Source: Synechococcus sp. PROS-U-1 (lineage in GTDB: Bacteria; Cyanobacteriota; Cyanobacteriia; PCC-6307; Cyanobiaceae). From it: a DNA stretch of 64,000 bases. Position 1 is the stretch's first letter. Each line of letters starts with the position of its first letter. The stretch is from positions 2,512,004 to 2,576,003 of the forward strand of contig NZ_CP047951.1 of the NCBI RefSeq assembly GCF_014279755.1. The letters are read 5' to 3'. Position numbers and translations under genes: made by a program. Under the pieces are notes generated by a model. That model was not told where the DNA came from. It searched no databases and was given only the letters and a program-made list of their open reading frames with translations. This document shows positions 7,922 to 16,566 of this stretch, piece after piece.

Positions 7922-10153
7922 ATGGTCAACTCCCCCCGCAGCGTGCGCAGCCAGTGCCCCTACTGCGGAGTGGGCTGTGGCCTGGAGCTGCTCCCTCCTG
8001 CTGTGAAGGGTCAAGCCGTGAAGCGGGATGGTGAAGGCAATCCAATGTGGACGGCCCGCGGCGACCGCGAGCACCCCTCCAGCCTTGGCCAGGTCTGCAT
8101 CAAGGGCGCCACCGTCGGCGAAACCCTGGCCCCAGGCCGCCTGCGCCAACCCCTGTTCCGCGCAACCCTCGAGGACGACTTCGCGCCGATCAGCTGGGAC
8201 GAGGCCCTCGACAAAATCACCGGACAAATTCAGGCAAGCGTGACCCGGCGCGGCAATGCCGATGGCATCGCCATGTACGGCTCCGGCCAATTCCACACAG
8301 AGGATTACTACCTGGCCCAGAAACTGCTGAAAGGGGCACTGGGCACCAACAATTTCGATGCCAATTCGCGGCTGTGCATGAGCTCAGCAGTGGCGGGCTA
8401 CACCCGCAGCCTGGGGTCCGATGGTCCTCCCTGCAGCTACGAGGATCTCGACCACTGCTCGGTGGCGTTTCTGATCGGCACCAACACCGCCGAGTGCCAC
8501 CCGGTGCTGTTCCAGCGTCTTCTGAAGCGGAAACGAAAAAACCCCGGCAGCGTCACCATCGTGGTGGTGGATCCCCGTCGCACCGACACCGCCAAAGCCG
8601 CCGATATCCACTTGCCAATTGCACCGGGCAGCGACCTGGCTCTGCTTCACGGCATTGCCCACCTGGTGCTCCGCGAGAACGGCCAGGATCCAGCTTTCAT
8701 CGACGACCATACCGAGAATTACGACGCCTTTTTTGACGTCGCCGCCCGCTGGACACCGAGGCGGGTTGCCCTGTTCTGCAACATCCCCGAAAAACGCCTG
8801 CGGGAAGTGGCCTCTCTGTTCCACCGGCGCGAAAAGGTGCTCAGCCTCTGGTCCATGGGGGTGAACCAACGCCGTGAAGGAACAGCAGTGGTGCAGGGGT
8901 TGATCAATCTGCATCTGCTCACCGGCCAGATCGGCAAAGAAGGAGCGGGCCCGTTTTCCCTCACCGGCCAGCCGAATGCCATGGGCGGGCGCGAGGCCGG
9001 AGGCTTGGCACATCTGCTGCCGGGCTACCGCTTGGTCGCCAACGCTGACCACCGTGCCGAAGTGGAACAAGCCTGGCGGCTGCCTGAAGGACGCATCAAC
9101 GCCACACCTGGATTGGCGGCCTGGCAACAGATCGAAGCGATGGAACAGGGCGCGCTGGATCTGTGGTGGGTAGCCGCTACCAACCCCTTGGTCAGCCTCC
9201 CGGATCTCGACCGGGTGAAGTCAGCCATGAACAAGTGCCCGCTGGTGGTTGTGAGCGAGGCCTATGCCGACTCGGAAACGTCCCATTACGCCCACCTGCT
9301 TCTGCCCGCAGCCCAGTGGAGTGAGAAGGCCGGTGCCATGACCAATTCCGAACGACGGGTGACCTATTGCCCGGCCTATCGACGCAGCTTCGGCGAAAGC
9401 CGGCCCGACTGGGAGGTGTTCGCTGACGTGGGACGCCGCTTGGGCTACTCCGAACAATTCAGCTTTGATTCAGCGGCCGCGGTTTACGCCGAATTCACCG
9501 AACTGACCCGAGGGCGCCTCTGTGACGTCAGTGGCCTGAGCCATGCACTGCTTGAACAGGACGGTCCACAGCAGTGGCCATACCCCCACGGCAGCACCCC
9601 CAGCGCAACGGCGAAACGCCTCTACGAAGACCATCAATTCCCCACCCCGAACAAGCGCGCCCGCTTCAGCACCGATCAACCGCTCGGGCTGGCGGAGCCC
9701 CCCTGCGAGACCTACCCCCTGGTACTGACGGTGGGCCGCTATCTGGGGCAGTGGCACACCATGACCCGCACAGGGAAGGTGGAACGGCTGATGAAACAGC
9801 ATCCCGAGCCGCTGCTGGAGATTCACCCCGGTGACGCTCAGGATCTAAAACTGCGTAACGGCGAACTAGCAGCGATCAGCTCGCGCCGCGGTCACCTCAC
9901 CGCCACCGTGAAGGTCACCGATCGCATTCGGCGTGGATCGGTCTTTCTGCCAATGCACTGGGGATTCACCCAGGAGAAGGCCTGCGAGGCCAATACCCTG
10001 ATGCACGACGAGGCCTGCCCAGTATCGAAGCAGCCGGAACTCAAGGCCTGCGCGGTGATCGTGGCTCCGGCCGTCTCGGTGGTGAAGCCCGTTGAGCAGC
10101 AGAAAGGAAAGCTGGAAGCCCTGCGCCGACTGCTCACACCAGCACTTCGCTGA
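7922..10153 (+). CDS. narB: Ferredoxin-dependent assimilatory nitrate reductase NarB
   Basis: 743 residues of a molybdopterin oxidoreductase that reduces nitrate to nitrite with ferredoxin electrons. Cys12, Cys15, Cys19 and Cys59 bind the [4Fe-4S] cluster (CPYCGVGC ... GQVC). The body carries the Mo-bis-MGD domains (ANSRLCMSSAVAGY, IGTNTAECHP, LTGQPNAMGGREAGG) and the C-terminal molydopterin-binding domain (GQWHTMTRTGKV, PMHWGFTQEKACEANTL). The frame is open back to 7862, but that ATG lies before the terminator hairpin, so the ATG at 7922 is chosen. The stop overlaps the convergent narM by 20 bases. Confidence 0.96.
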   Translation: MVNSPRSVRSQCPYCGVGCGLELLPPAVKGQAVKRDGEGNPMWTARGDREHPSSLGQVCIKGATVGETLAPGRLRQPLFRATLEDDFAPISWDEALDKITGQIQASVTRRGNADGIAMYGSGQFHTEDYYLAQKLLKGALGTNNFDANSRLCMSSAVAGYTRSLGSDGPPCSYEDLDHCSVAFLIGTNTAECHPVLFQRLLKRKRKNPGSVTIVVVDPRRTDTAKAADIHLPIAPGSDLALLHGIAHLVLRENGQDPAFIDDHTENYDAFFDVAARWTPRRVALFCNIPEKRLREVASLFHRREKVLSLWSMGVNQRREGTAVVQGLINLHLLTGQIGKEGAGPFSLTGQPNAMGGREAGGLAHLLPGYRLVANADHRAEVEQAWRLPEGRINATPGLAAWQQIEAMEQGALDLWWVAATNPLVSLPDLDRVKSAMNKCPLVVVSEAYADSETSHYAHLLLPAAQWSEKAGAMTNSERRVTYCPAYRRSFGESRPDWEVFADVGRRLGYSEQFSFDSAAAVYAEFTELTRGRLCDVSGLSHALLEQDGPQQWPYPHGSTPSATAKRLYEDHQFPTPNKRARFSTDQPLGLAEPPCETYPLVLTVGRYLGQWHTMTRTGKVERLMKQHPEPLLEIHPGDAQDLKLRNGELAAISSRRGHLTATVKVTDRIRRGSVFLPMHWGFTQEKACEANTLMHDEACPVSKQPELKACAVIVAPAVSVVKPVEQQKGKLEALRRLLTPALR

Positions 10154-10601
10154 AGGCTGCCTCAAGGTTGTGATGATCGTGCCCCGGCCGGGCCAACTTG
10201 CACAAGGCAAAGCGCTCCAGCTCACTGAGCTGGGTCCATTGCTCCAGGGTCAGCACCACACCCCGCACTGTGGCGGCCTCCTGCACCACAGCGGGCAGCT
10301 CGGCCAGCTGTTGCCAGGGGGCACCGCTCACCGGTGGCAGATCCTTGGCCATGCCATCGGCCATGGGGCTCGTGCAATCGCGCAGGTGTTGGCAAAGCTG
10401 CTCGAGAGCATCATCTGCATCCGGCCAATCCACCAGGGCTTGACGTTGCTCATGGGAAAGTTCAAGCCAGTGGTTGAGCTTTAACTTCACCCCACACAGA
10501 TCCAATTTGCGTCGCACACACAGGGGAATGCAGCGCCAGTTGCCGATGAAGTCCTGTTCAAAGGCAAAGCAATGGCTGGCGGAATCACGACGGCTGGACA
10601 T
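10134..10601 (-). CDS. narM: Nitrate reductase associated protein NarM
   Basis: About 155 residues from the ATG at 10601 (a TTG one codon upstream is also in frame). The N-terminal FAFEQDFIGNWRCIPLCVRRKLDLCGVKLKL and the following LSHEQRQALV match the cyanobacterial nitrate-reductase-associated family; NarM is needed to form active NarB in freshwater cyanobacteria, although its exact step is unclear. It has no membrane segment. The gene is convergent with narB and overlaps its 3' end by 20 bases, which could allow antisense effects between the two transcripts. Confidence 0.85.
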   Translation of the reverse strand: MSSRRDSASHCFAFEQDFIGNWRCIPLCVRRKLDLCGVKLKLNHWLELSHEQRQALVDWPDADDALEQLCQHLRDCTSPMADGMAKDLPPVSGAPWQQLAELPAVVQEAATVRGVVLTLEQWTQLSELERFALCKLARPGHDHHNLEAAFSEVLV

Positions 10602-10656
10602 CAACCAAAGCCTTGATCGGTGTCAATGATGACAACGGAAGTCCACGAAAACAGAG

Positions 10657-10854
10657 ATGTTTACCTCGATACAAAATTGGTCTGTGCGCTTCGCCCTCTC
10701 CCTCGGAATGTTGCTGGGAATGTCCCATGGATGGGTCACAGCTGAAGCATTCCAGCACCAGCCCGTGCAGGACTTTGATCCCATAGAAACTGTTAATTCC
10801 GCTACACAATTCAGCCCGTTTAGTAGTCGTTCACACCAATTCTTTCCATACTGA
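10657..10854 (+). CDS. Possible small secreted protein
   Basis: A 65-residue frame with an N-terminal basic/hydrophobic stretch (VRFALSLGMLLGMSHGWVTAEA) that looks like a cleavable signal peptide, leaving about 35 residues rich in Phe, Ser and Pro. It is divergent from narM and 24 bases upstream of another small membrane protein. I recognise no family, and base composition is lower in GC than the neighbours, so it may be a chance frame. Confidence 0.42.
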   Translation: MFTSIQNWSVRFALSLGMLLGMSHGWVTAEAFQHQPVQDFDPIETVNSATQFSPFSSRSHQFFPY

Positions 10855-10878
10855 AGCTCTGTTCAAAGAGTTTCTGCC

Positions 10879-11190
10879 GTGACCAGCAGCATCTCGTCCG
10901 CTTCCGGCCGCAGCCCCATCACCCTGGCCGCCGGCTTCCTGGGTGCCTTCATCATTGGTTCCCTCGCCGTGCAACTGGTGCGCAGCCAGACGGCCTCCGT
11001 TCAGGCCGGCGCTACTGGCGTCGAGCCGGTGATCGCAGGTCCTGCCGCTCTCTGGGCTCCCTTGGGCGAGCGCGACATCGCCAGCGCCAACACAGCCGCA
11101 ACCGCCCAACCCGCTGCTGCCATCCAGCCCGCTGTGGAGCCTGTTGTGGGTTCCGAAGCCACCCTCTGGGCACCCTTCGGCGAGCGCTGA
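10879..11190 (+). CDS. Small membrane-anchored protein with a duplicated WAPxGER motif
   Basis: 103 residues from a GTG start. One N-terminal membrane helix (ITLAAGFLGAFIIGSLAVQL) is followed by a linker rich in Ala, Thr and Pro. Two copies of an approximately 18-residue unit follow: VEPVIAGPAALWAPLGER and, at the extreme C terminus, VEPVVGSEATLWAPFGER. The repeat suggests a short linear binding motif shown twice on a flexible tether outside the membrane. It lies between narM and a Tat-exported carbonic anhydrase and may be co-transcribed with the latter (66-base gap). I recognise no named family. Confidence 0.65.
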   Translation: MTSSISSASGRSPITLAAGFLGAFIIGSLAVQLVRSQTASVQAGATGVEPVIAGPAALWAPLGERDIASANTAATAQPAAAIQPAVEPVVGSEATLWAPFGER

Positions 11191-11256
11191 TCGCAGGGGC
11201 CAAATAGAACAGCCCCGATCGCACAACCCACCAGCCGGCCCACATAGGCTGCCGGC

Positions 11257-11955
11257 ATGGGGATTCAGCGCCGTCACTTCCTCCAGCAAACGGGCGGTCT
11301 GGCCTTAGCCGCCCTGATGCAGGCGCGGCCTGTTGAAGCAGCTGAAGACGGGTTCTGCGTTCCTGATGATCCACTCCAGGCTCTGATGGCGGGAAACCGC
11401 CGGTTTGCAGAGGCTTGGCGCAGGGCCGATCAAAACAACTGGGCCACACAGCAAGCACCCAGTCCAGACCCACGCTGCTTCAACTCCCCTCGAGCTTTGG
11501 CCAAAAGCCAGCACCCCTGGGCGACTGTGCTCACCTGCTCTGATTCACGGGTATCGCCGAGCTGGGTGTTCGACACCACCCCTGGAGACCTATTCGTGAT
11601 TCGCAACGCCGGCAACAGCGCGTTTGACGAAGCGATCGCTTCGGTGGAGTACGGCGTCAGCGTTCTCAAGACGCCACTGGTGATGGTGATGGGACACAGC
11701 GGCTGCGGAGCCGTCACGGCAGCGATGGACGCCAACCCGCTCACCCCTTCGCTGGACCGGCTAATCCAACCCATCCAGGAGAGCATCAACGGCAGCAGCG
11801 ATCTGGCGGAGGCCGTCAGGAGCAATGCCCTCGCCAGCGCCTCCACGCTGATCCAACGCAGCGCCGTTCTGGCCGATGCCAAAACCAGCGGTGCGCTGAA
11901 ACTGGTGGTGGGTTATTTCCAACTCAGCAGCGGTGTTGTCACCTTGATCGAATGA
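11257..11955 (+). CDS. Beta-class carbonic anhydrase with Tat signal peptide
   Basis: 232 residues. The N terminus has a twin-arginine signal ([19 protein letters not shown]) ending near PVEA, so the enzyme should be exported folded to the periplasm. Zinc ligands are Cys94, His147 and Cys150 (TCSDSR and GHSGCG), with the catalytic Asp96-Arg98 dyad of beta carbonic anhydrases also present. The enzyme interconverts CO2 and bicarbonate outside the plasma membrane. Its last codons overlap the moaC start (ATGA), so it is co-translated with a molybdenum cofactor gene, an unexpected pairing. The adjacent cyanase also uses bicarbonate, though in the cytosol. Confidence 0.92.
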   Translation: MGIQRRHFLQQTGGLALAALMQARPVEAAEDGFCVPDDPLQALMAGNRRFAEAWRRADQNNWATQQAPSPDPRCFNSPRALAKSQHPWATVLTCSDSRVSPSWVFDTTPGDLFVIRNAGNSAFDEAIASVEYGVSVLKTPLVMVMGHSGCGAVTAAMDANPLTPSLDRLIQPIQESINGSSDLAEAVRSNALASASTLIQRSAVLADAKTSGALKLVVGYFQLSSGVVTLIE

Positions 11956-12428
11956 CGCAAAACCTGAGTCATCTGAACCAGCAAGGCGAGGTTCACATGG
12001 TGGATGTGGGGGACCGTCCGGCCACCAACCGCGAGGCCCATGCCCGTGGGGCCATTCGCATGGAAGCCACAACCCTCGGCCTGATCCAGCGGGGCGAGAC
12101 ACCAAAAGGAGATCTTCTGGCGGTCGCCCGGGTGGCGGCCATCCAGGCAGCCAAACGAACCTGGGAACTGATTCCCCTGTGCCACCCACTGCCGCTCAGT
12201 GGCATGGATGTGACGATCGACGCCGACGCATCGCTGCCTGGCCTGGTCGTCAACTGCCGTTGCCGCACCACAGGCCAGACCGGGGTGGAAATGGAAGCGA
12301 TGACGGCGGTGTCCGTGGGGTTGCTGACCCTTTACGACATGCTCAAGGCCGTCGATCCAGCCATGACGATCGAGGCGATCCAACTGGAGTTCAAAGAAGG
12401 TGGGCGGAACGGTGTCTGGAAACGCTGA
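11952..12428 (+). CDS. moaC: Cyclic pyranopterin monophosphate synthase MoaC
   Basis: 158 residues matching MoaC over the full length: [20 protein letters not shown] at the N terminus, [32 protein letters not shown] in the middle, and [24 protein letters not shown] toward the end. MoaC rearranges the MoaA product into cyclic pyranopterin monophosphate. The start overlaps the carbonic anhydrase stop by 4 bases, and moeA begins before its stop, so the three genes form one tight operon. Confidence 0.96.
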   Translation: MTQNLSHLNQQGEVHMVDVGDRPATNREAHARGAIRMEATTLGLIQRGETPKGDLLAVARVAAIQAAKRTWELIPLCHPLPLSGMDVTIDADASLPGLVVNCRCRTTGQTGVEMEAMTAVSVGLLTLYDMLKAVDPAMTIEAIQLEFKEGGRNGVWKR

Positions 12429-13662
12429 GCCCTACGGACGCGAAGGGCTCCCCCTGGAGGAGGCACGTCGACGGGTTCTGGCGGCGATCCAACCGATCAC
12501 GGCGACCAGCACGGTGCCCCTGCAGGAGGCCCTCGGCCGCATGAGCGCAATGGCAGTGCAAGCCACCGCAGCCGTTCCCGGGTTCCGGGCTTCGATCATG
12601 GACGGCTACGCCCTGGGGCAGAGCCACCAGCCCAAGCTCCGAGAGACCTGGCAGCTAAAAGGACGCTCCGCCGCCGGCCAACCCTTCAACGGGACCCTCG
12701 TGAACGGCGATGCGATTCGGATCCTCACCGGAGCTCCACTCCCGGACGGTGCTGGCTGGGTGCTGCCCCAGGAGCTGATCACCGTGGACGGCACCACCAT
12801 CCAGCTGGCGAAAGACGCATCGGATCGTCCCTGGATTCGCCCCGAGGATGAGGAATGCCGACCAGGAGACCTGCTGCTGGCCGCTGGACGGCGCCTGGGT
12901 TCAGCCGATCTCGCACGGCTCGCCGGCTGCGGCATCGCCGAGTTAACCGTTGCGAAGCAACCCCGCATCGGGCTGCTGATCAGCGGGGACGAGCTGGTGC
13001 CACCCGGAACAGCGCGGCACCCCGGTGCCATCTGGGAGAGCAACGGCACGCTTCTGGAGACGATGCTCCAGGCCCTCGGGCAGTCGGTGACCCAGCGACG
13101 GGTGGTGGCCGATCAACCCAACGCCCTGCGGCAGGCCCTGCTTGATCTGGCCAACGACTGCGACGTGGTGGTGAGCACCGGCGGCGTCTCCGCCGGTGAC
13201 ACCGATTGGATCCGACCGCTGGTGGCGGAGCTGGGTGCCGTGGACTTCTGGAAACTGTTCCTTCGCCCGGGTCGCCCCTTCGCCTTTGGAAGCATCGGTG
13301 AGGGCGTGCCATTTTTCGGACTACCAGGCAATCCGGTGGCGGCGGCGGTCACCGCTCTGCAACTGCTCTGGCCCGCTCTGCAGGTCCTGGAGGGCCAGAC
13401 CGAACCGGAGCTGTTCCCCCGGGTGATGGTGGAACTCGCCGACCCGTTGTCCCGCCGACCGGGACGGCCGGAACTGGCCCGGGCCCGCCTTGACACCAAC
13501 GCCGCAGGCACGCTGCTGGCACGGGTGGATGGCTCGCAGGCCTCCTCCAGGATCGGCTCCCTGCAACACGCCGATCTGCTGTTGGAACTGCCGGCGGAGG
13601 CCGGCTCGCTGGAGAGCGGCACCCGCCTCTGGGCACAGGTGATCCGTCAGCGGATTTTCTAA
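12412..13662 (+). CDS. moeA: Molybdopterin molybdotransferase MoeA
   Basis: 416 residues. Family motifs include [13 protein letters not shown] at the N terminus, [19 protein letters not shown], the MPT-binding [23 protein letters not shown] and GLPGNPVAA. MoeA inserts molybdenum into adenylylated molybdopterin. The GTG at 12412 is chosen because an AAAGAAGG purine run ends 11 bases before it; the in-frame GTG at 12400 overlaps that run. The start lies 17 bases inside moaC. Confidence 0.94.
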   Translation: MSGNAEPYGREGLPLEEARRRVLAAIQPITATSTVPLQEALGRMSAMAVQATAAVPGFRASIMDGYALGQSHQPKLRETWQLKGRSAAGQPFNGTLVNGDAIRILTGAPLPDGAGWVLPQELITVDGTTIQLAKDASDRPWIRPEDEECRPGDLLLAAGRRLGSADLARLAGCGIAELTVAKQPRIGLLISGDELVPPGTARHPGAIWESNGTLLETMLQALGQSVTQRRVVADQPNALRQALLDLANDCDVVVSTGGVSAGDTDWIRPLVAELGAVDFWKLFLRPGRPFAFGSIGEGVPFFGLPGNPVAAAVTALQLLWPALQVLEGQTEPELFPRVMVELADPLSRRPGRPELARARLDTNAAGTLLARVDGSQASSRIGSLQHADLLLELPAEAGSLESGTRLWAQVIRQRIF

Positions 13663-14456
13663 GCCTCATCAGACCGAAAGCGTCGACGCTCCCAGGCCAT
13701 GAGCTGGCCCGATGCATCGAAATGGATGCTGATCTGCTGAAACAACTCAGCGCCGAGACGCCCACCGATCTCAAGGCTGAAGGGCTGCTCCGGTATCTCA
13801 CTGGGCACCGAGAACACCAAGCCGTCGGGCATCACGGCTGAGCAGTCGTTGTGCAACAGCTGGCTTGGATCGAAGACCAGTGGAGCGGCATCCTCAGCCT
13901 GGCCGTTCACCCCCACTTGCGGCCTGAGCATCTGCCGCTTGCCACTCCATCCCTGCACCGGCGCCAGCAGGGCCTCGGGTGTCCCGCCCGCGGGACGGTC
14001 GGGTTCCGGATCGGTGCTGTTCAAGCAACGGAAACCCACCGCTCCAACGCGCTGCAAACGCCAACGGCCGTTCCGCGGTTCCCAGAGCAGCACCAGCATC
14101 GAGCGGGAGCGACCGCAGAACAGGTTGATCTCGTGGCCGAAGCGCGGACGATCGGCATCCAAGCCAAGGCTGGACTGGCCCCCCGCCCCGGGAAACTGCC
14201 AGCAAACGCCAGCGGCGTTGTAGGTGGCTCGACTGATGGGATAGGTGGCCAGGCCACCGGGAGCAAACGCCAGACCCGAGCCATCCCACACCCCGTGGTC
14301 GTCATCGGAAAAGGAAATCACGTAGGTGGTGGGGTCAATCCGGCGCGACGGACGCTGCAGATCCAATCGATTGCTGCCGTCCCGTTCAAACCAGTGGCCA
14401 CAGCCCTGCCAGTGGCCGGCGAAATTGCGGCGGTTGAGGGTCCATTGATCAGTCAT
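13659..14456 (-). CDS. Conserved hypothetical protein, DUF3598-like
   Basis: 265 residues, soluble, with no signal peptide. The N terminus QWTLNRRNFAGHWQGCGHWF and the repeated beta-rich pattern (YVISFSDDDHGVWDGSGLAF, YPISRATYNAAGVCWQFPG, INLFCGRSRSMLVLLWE) look like the two-lobed calycin-like DUF3598 proteins of cyanobacteria and plastids. Function is not known. It is convergent with moeA, overlapping its stop by 4 bases, and divergent from the epimerase gene. Confidence 0.62.
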   Translation of the reverse strand: MTDQWTLNRRNFAGHWQGCGHWFERDGSNRLDLQRPSRRIDPTTYVISFSDDDHGVWDGSGLAFAPGGLATYPISRATYNAAGVCWQFPGAGGQSSLGLDADRPRFGHEINLFCGRSRSMLVLLWEPRNGRWRLQRVGAVGFRCLNSTDPEPDRPAGGTPEALLAPVQGWSGKRQMLRPQVGVNGQAEDAAPLVFDPSQLLHNDCSAVMPDGLVFSVPSEIPEQPFSLEIGGRLGAELFQQISIHFDASGQLMAWERRRFRSDEA

Positions 14457-14516
14457 GTCAGTGACGGCATGGAGCAGTCGATCTTCTTAAGGTCGCTGCA
14501 ACAGCCATCCCCCGCC

Positions 14517-15380
14517 ATGGACCTGACCATCGTTGGCTGCGGGTATTTGGGGCTCGCCCTAGCGGAGCGGCTGCAACTGAGACGGCCACAGCTGAGGCTG
14601 ACACTGACCACCACCACCAGCGAACGGCTGGAACAACTCAGCCCCCTGGCGGATCGGGTGCAGGTGTGCGACGCCACCGACCCCGCCCAATTGCTGGACG
14701 CACTGCGACAAAGCAGCAGCGCGGTGTTTTGTCTGGGTCCCAAAGGAGATCGCCAGGTGGATACCAACGGCTATCGCCACACCTTCGTCGACAGCTTCCG
14801 CTGCCTGATGTCGCTGTTGCCACAACTGCCAAATCTGCGACAGATCGTCTACACGAGCAGTTGCTCGGTGTACGGCGATGCCCAGGGTGGCTGGGTGGAT
14901 GAAGAAACGCCAGCCGAGCCAGGCCGTGGCCATGGCGATGTTCTGCTTGAAAGCGAGCAATTGCTCAGCGGCATCAGCGACCGGCGGGTGTGCATCCTGC
15001 GCCTCGGAGCGCTGTATGGCCCCGGACGCGAGCTTGATCGACGCTTGCGCGGGCTCGCCGGAGTAGAACGCCCCGGCAACGGAGCCTCCTACAGCAACTG
15101 GCTGCACGTGGCGGATGCCGCCGGTGCCCTGGAAGCAGCACTTGATGGTGAATGGATCGGCGTGGTGAATGTGGTTAATGACGAACCAATTCGACTGCGG
15201 GATCTGGTGGGGAAGAGCCTGCAGCGCCAGGGTTTGGCGCCCGTGCACTGGCTTGGACACGACGAACCAGGGTCAGCGGGCCGACGGATCCGCAACACCC
15301 GACTCAAACAGCTGGGTTACGAACTGCAGCACCCAAACGTTGATCAGAGCGGTGTGTTCTCCGCCAGCCAGGTGCCCTGA
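14517..15380 (+). CDS. NAD(P)-dependent epimerase/dehydratase-like protein (SDR)
   Basis: 287 residues from the ATG at 14517. The N terminus is a Rossmann dinucleotide loop (IVGCGYLGLALAERL), followed by FCLGPKGDRQVDTNGYRHTF, YTSSCSVYGDAQG with the SDR active-site Tyr region, and LRLGALYGPGR. It resembles the YeeZ-like extended SDR proteins; the substrate is unknown. The frame stays open far upstream to 13851, antisense to the DUF3598-like gene, but the Rossmann fold fixes the real start. Its 3' end overlaps the convergent moaE by 37 bases. Confidence 0.85.
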   Translation: MDLTIVGCGYLGLALAERLQLRRPQLRLTLTTTTSERLEQLSPLADRVQVCDATDPAQLLDALRQSSSAVFCLGPKGDRQVDTNGYRHTFVDSFRCLMSLLPQLPNLRQIVYTSSCSVYGDAQGGWVDEETPAEPGRGHGDVLLESEQLLSGISDRRVCILRLGALYGPGRELDRRLRGLAGVERPGNGASYSNWLHVADAAGALEAALDGEWIGVVNVVNDEPIRLRDLVGKSLQRQGLAPVHWLGHDEPGSAGRRIRNTRLKQLGYELQHPNVDQSGVFSASQVP

Positions 15381-15772
15381 CCAGCGCACCACTCCCGCTT
15401 CCAGAATGGGGCCTGGTGCTTGAGATGCTCCAAAAGGGCGGCTGAGCAGCGCTGCGCCGCACCACGACGATCCGCCTGCACTGCGACCAGAACGATCGGG
15501 TCTCCAGGGGCGAGCCTCCCCACCCGATGCAGCACCAAAATCGGCCCTACCCGGTGCTCGTGCTGCAAACGCTGCGCCATGGCCGTGATCTGACGTTCGC
15601 AAAGGCCAGGGAAGTGCTCCAGCTCAAGCGCCTGCAGAGGCCTGCCATCCATGGTGGTGGGACGCACCCGACCAATGAAGATCGCCGCGGCCGCGGCATC
15701 CCCACTCCAGATCGCGAGCTGCTGCCAAGGATCAAAGGGATCCGGGCACACCTCCACACAACAACTGGTCAT
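15344..15772 (-). CDS. moaE: Molybdopterin synthase catalytic subunit MoaE
   Basis: 142 residues with the MoaE core: IFIGRVRPTTMDGRPLQALELEHFPGLCERQI, VGPILVLHRVGRLAPGD, and VLVAVQADRRGAAQRCSAALLEHLKHQAPFWKREW, which contains the catalytic lysine of the KxxxPxWKxE type. With MoaD it puts two sulfurs into cyclic pyranopterin monophosphate. It starts 3 bases after the moaD stop, so the two subunits are made together. The 3' end overlaps the convergent epimerase gene by 37 bases. Confidence 0.94.
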   Translation of the reverse strand: MTSCCVEVCPDPFDPWQQLAIWSGDAAAAAIFIGRVRPTTMDGRPLQALELEHFPGLCERQITAMAQRLQHEHRVGPILVLHRVGRLAPGDPIVLVAVQADRRGAAQRCSAALLEHLKHQAPFWKREWCAGQGTWLAENTPL

Positions 15773-15775
15773 GCT

Positions 15776-16012
15776 TCAACCCCCCGTGAACGGTGGAAGG
15801 AACGCCAGCTCATCACCGGCCTGCAACCGCTGATTGGCACCAACCAACTCCTGGTTGACCGCGATGCTGATGCCCTCCAGCGGGCCAAGATCCAACTGGT
15901 TCCAGACCTCACGGGCCGTCGATACCCCTGGCGTGAAGGGGAGGGAACGCTCGGCCCAACCGGCGCGTTCTCGCAGGGAAGCGAACAGCAGCACCTTCAG
16001 CACCGCGTCCAT
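15776..16012 (-). CDS. moaD: Molybdopterin synthase sulfur carrier subunit MoaD
   Basis: 78 residues from the ATG at 16012: a ubiquitin-like beta-grasp start (LKVLLFASLRERAGW), the middle ISIAVNQELVGANQRLQAGDELAFLPPFTGG, and the terminal Gly-Gly that carries the thiocarboxylate. The frame is open upstream to 16393 antisense to moaB, but that part has no MoaD homology. It is followed after 3 bases by moaE and is divergent from moaB with 45 bases between the starts. Confidence 0.93.
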   Translation of the reverse strand: MDAVLKVLLFASLRERAGWAERSLPFTPGVSTAREVWNQLDLGPLEGISIAVNQELVGANQRLQAGDELAFLPPFTGG

Positions 16013-16057
16013 GGCAGCTGGAGCGGTTCTAGCGTCCGAAGGCTCCGCCGCTGTGCC

Positions 16058-16555
16058 ATGGGCCTGTCCATCGCCCTGCTCACCATCTCCGACACACGCA
16101 CCCTTTCGGACGACAGCAGCGGAGATCAGCTGCTGCGCAGCCTTGAAGCCGCCGACCATCGGCTTCACGAGCGACAACTCTGCCCGGATGATCGCTATCA
16201 AATCCGCCGTGAGCTGAGCCGCTGGATCGCTGATCCCGCGGTTGATGTGGTGATCACATGCGGCGGTACCGGCTTGACCGGCCGCGATGGCACCCCTGAA
16301 GCCGTGGCACCTCTGCTGGACAAAACAATCGAAGGATTCGGAGAACTGTTTCGCGTGCTCTCGTTCGAGCGCATCGGCACCAGCACCCTGCAAAGCCGCT
16401 GCCTTGCCGGCGTGGCCAACAGCACCTTTGTTTTTGTGCTGCCGGGATCTCTGGATGCGGTGACTACAGCTTGGGACCGACTCATCCGAGCTCAGCTGGA
16501 TGCCGACACCCGCCCCTGCAACCTGGCCCAGCTCCGGGCTCGCTTGAAGGAATAG
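16058..16555 (+). CDS. moaB: Molybdenum cofactor biosynthesis protein MoaB
   Basis: 165 residues from the ATG at 16058 with the MoaB/MogA fold: IALLTISDTRTLSDDSSGD, VVITCGGTGLTGRDGTPEAV and LPGSLDAVTTAWDRLI. In the family it adenylylates molybdopterin before MoeA inserts molybdenum. A longer frame to 15527 exists but runs antisense to moaD and moaE. It is divergent from moaD-moaE and convergent with cobA (11-base gap). Confidence 0.93.
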   Translation: MGLSIALLTISDTRTLSDDSSGDQLLRSLEAADHRLHERQLCPDDRYQIRRELSRWIADPAVDVVITCGGTGLTGRDGTPEAVAPLLDKTIEGFGELFRVLSFERIGTSTLQSRCLAGVANSTFVFVLPGSLDAVTTAWDRLIRAQLDADTRPCNLAQLRARLKE

Positions 16556-16566
16556 AGCGGGGATGG

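Noticed and set aside
13851..14516. Upstream extension of the epimerase frame by 222 codons
   Set aside because: It lies antisense to the DUF3598-like gene and has no domain pattern; the Rossmann loop sets the real start near 14517.
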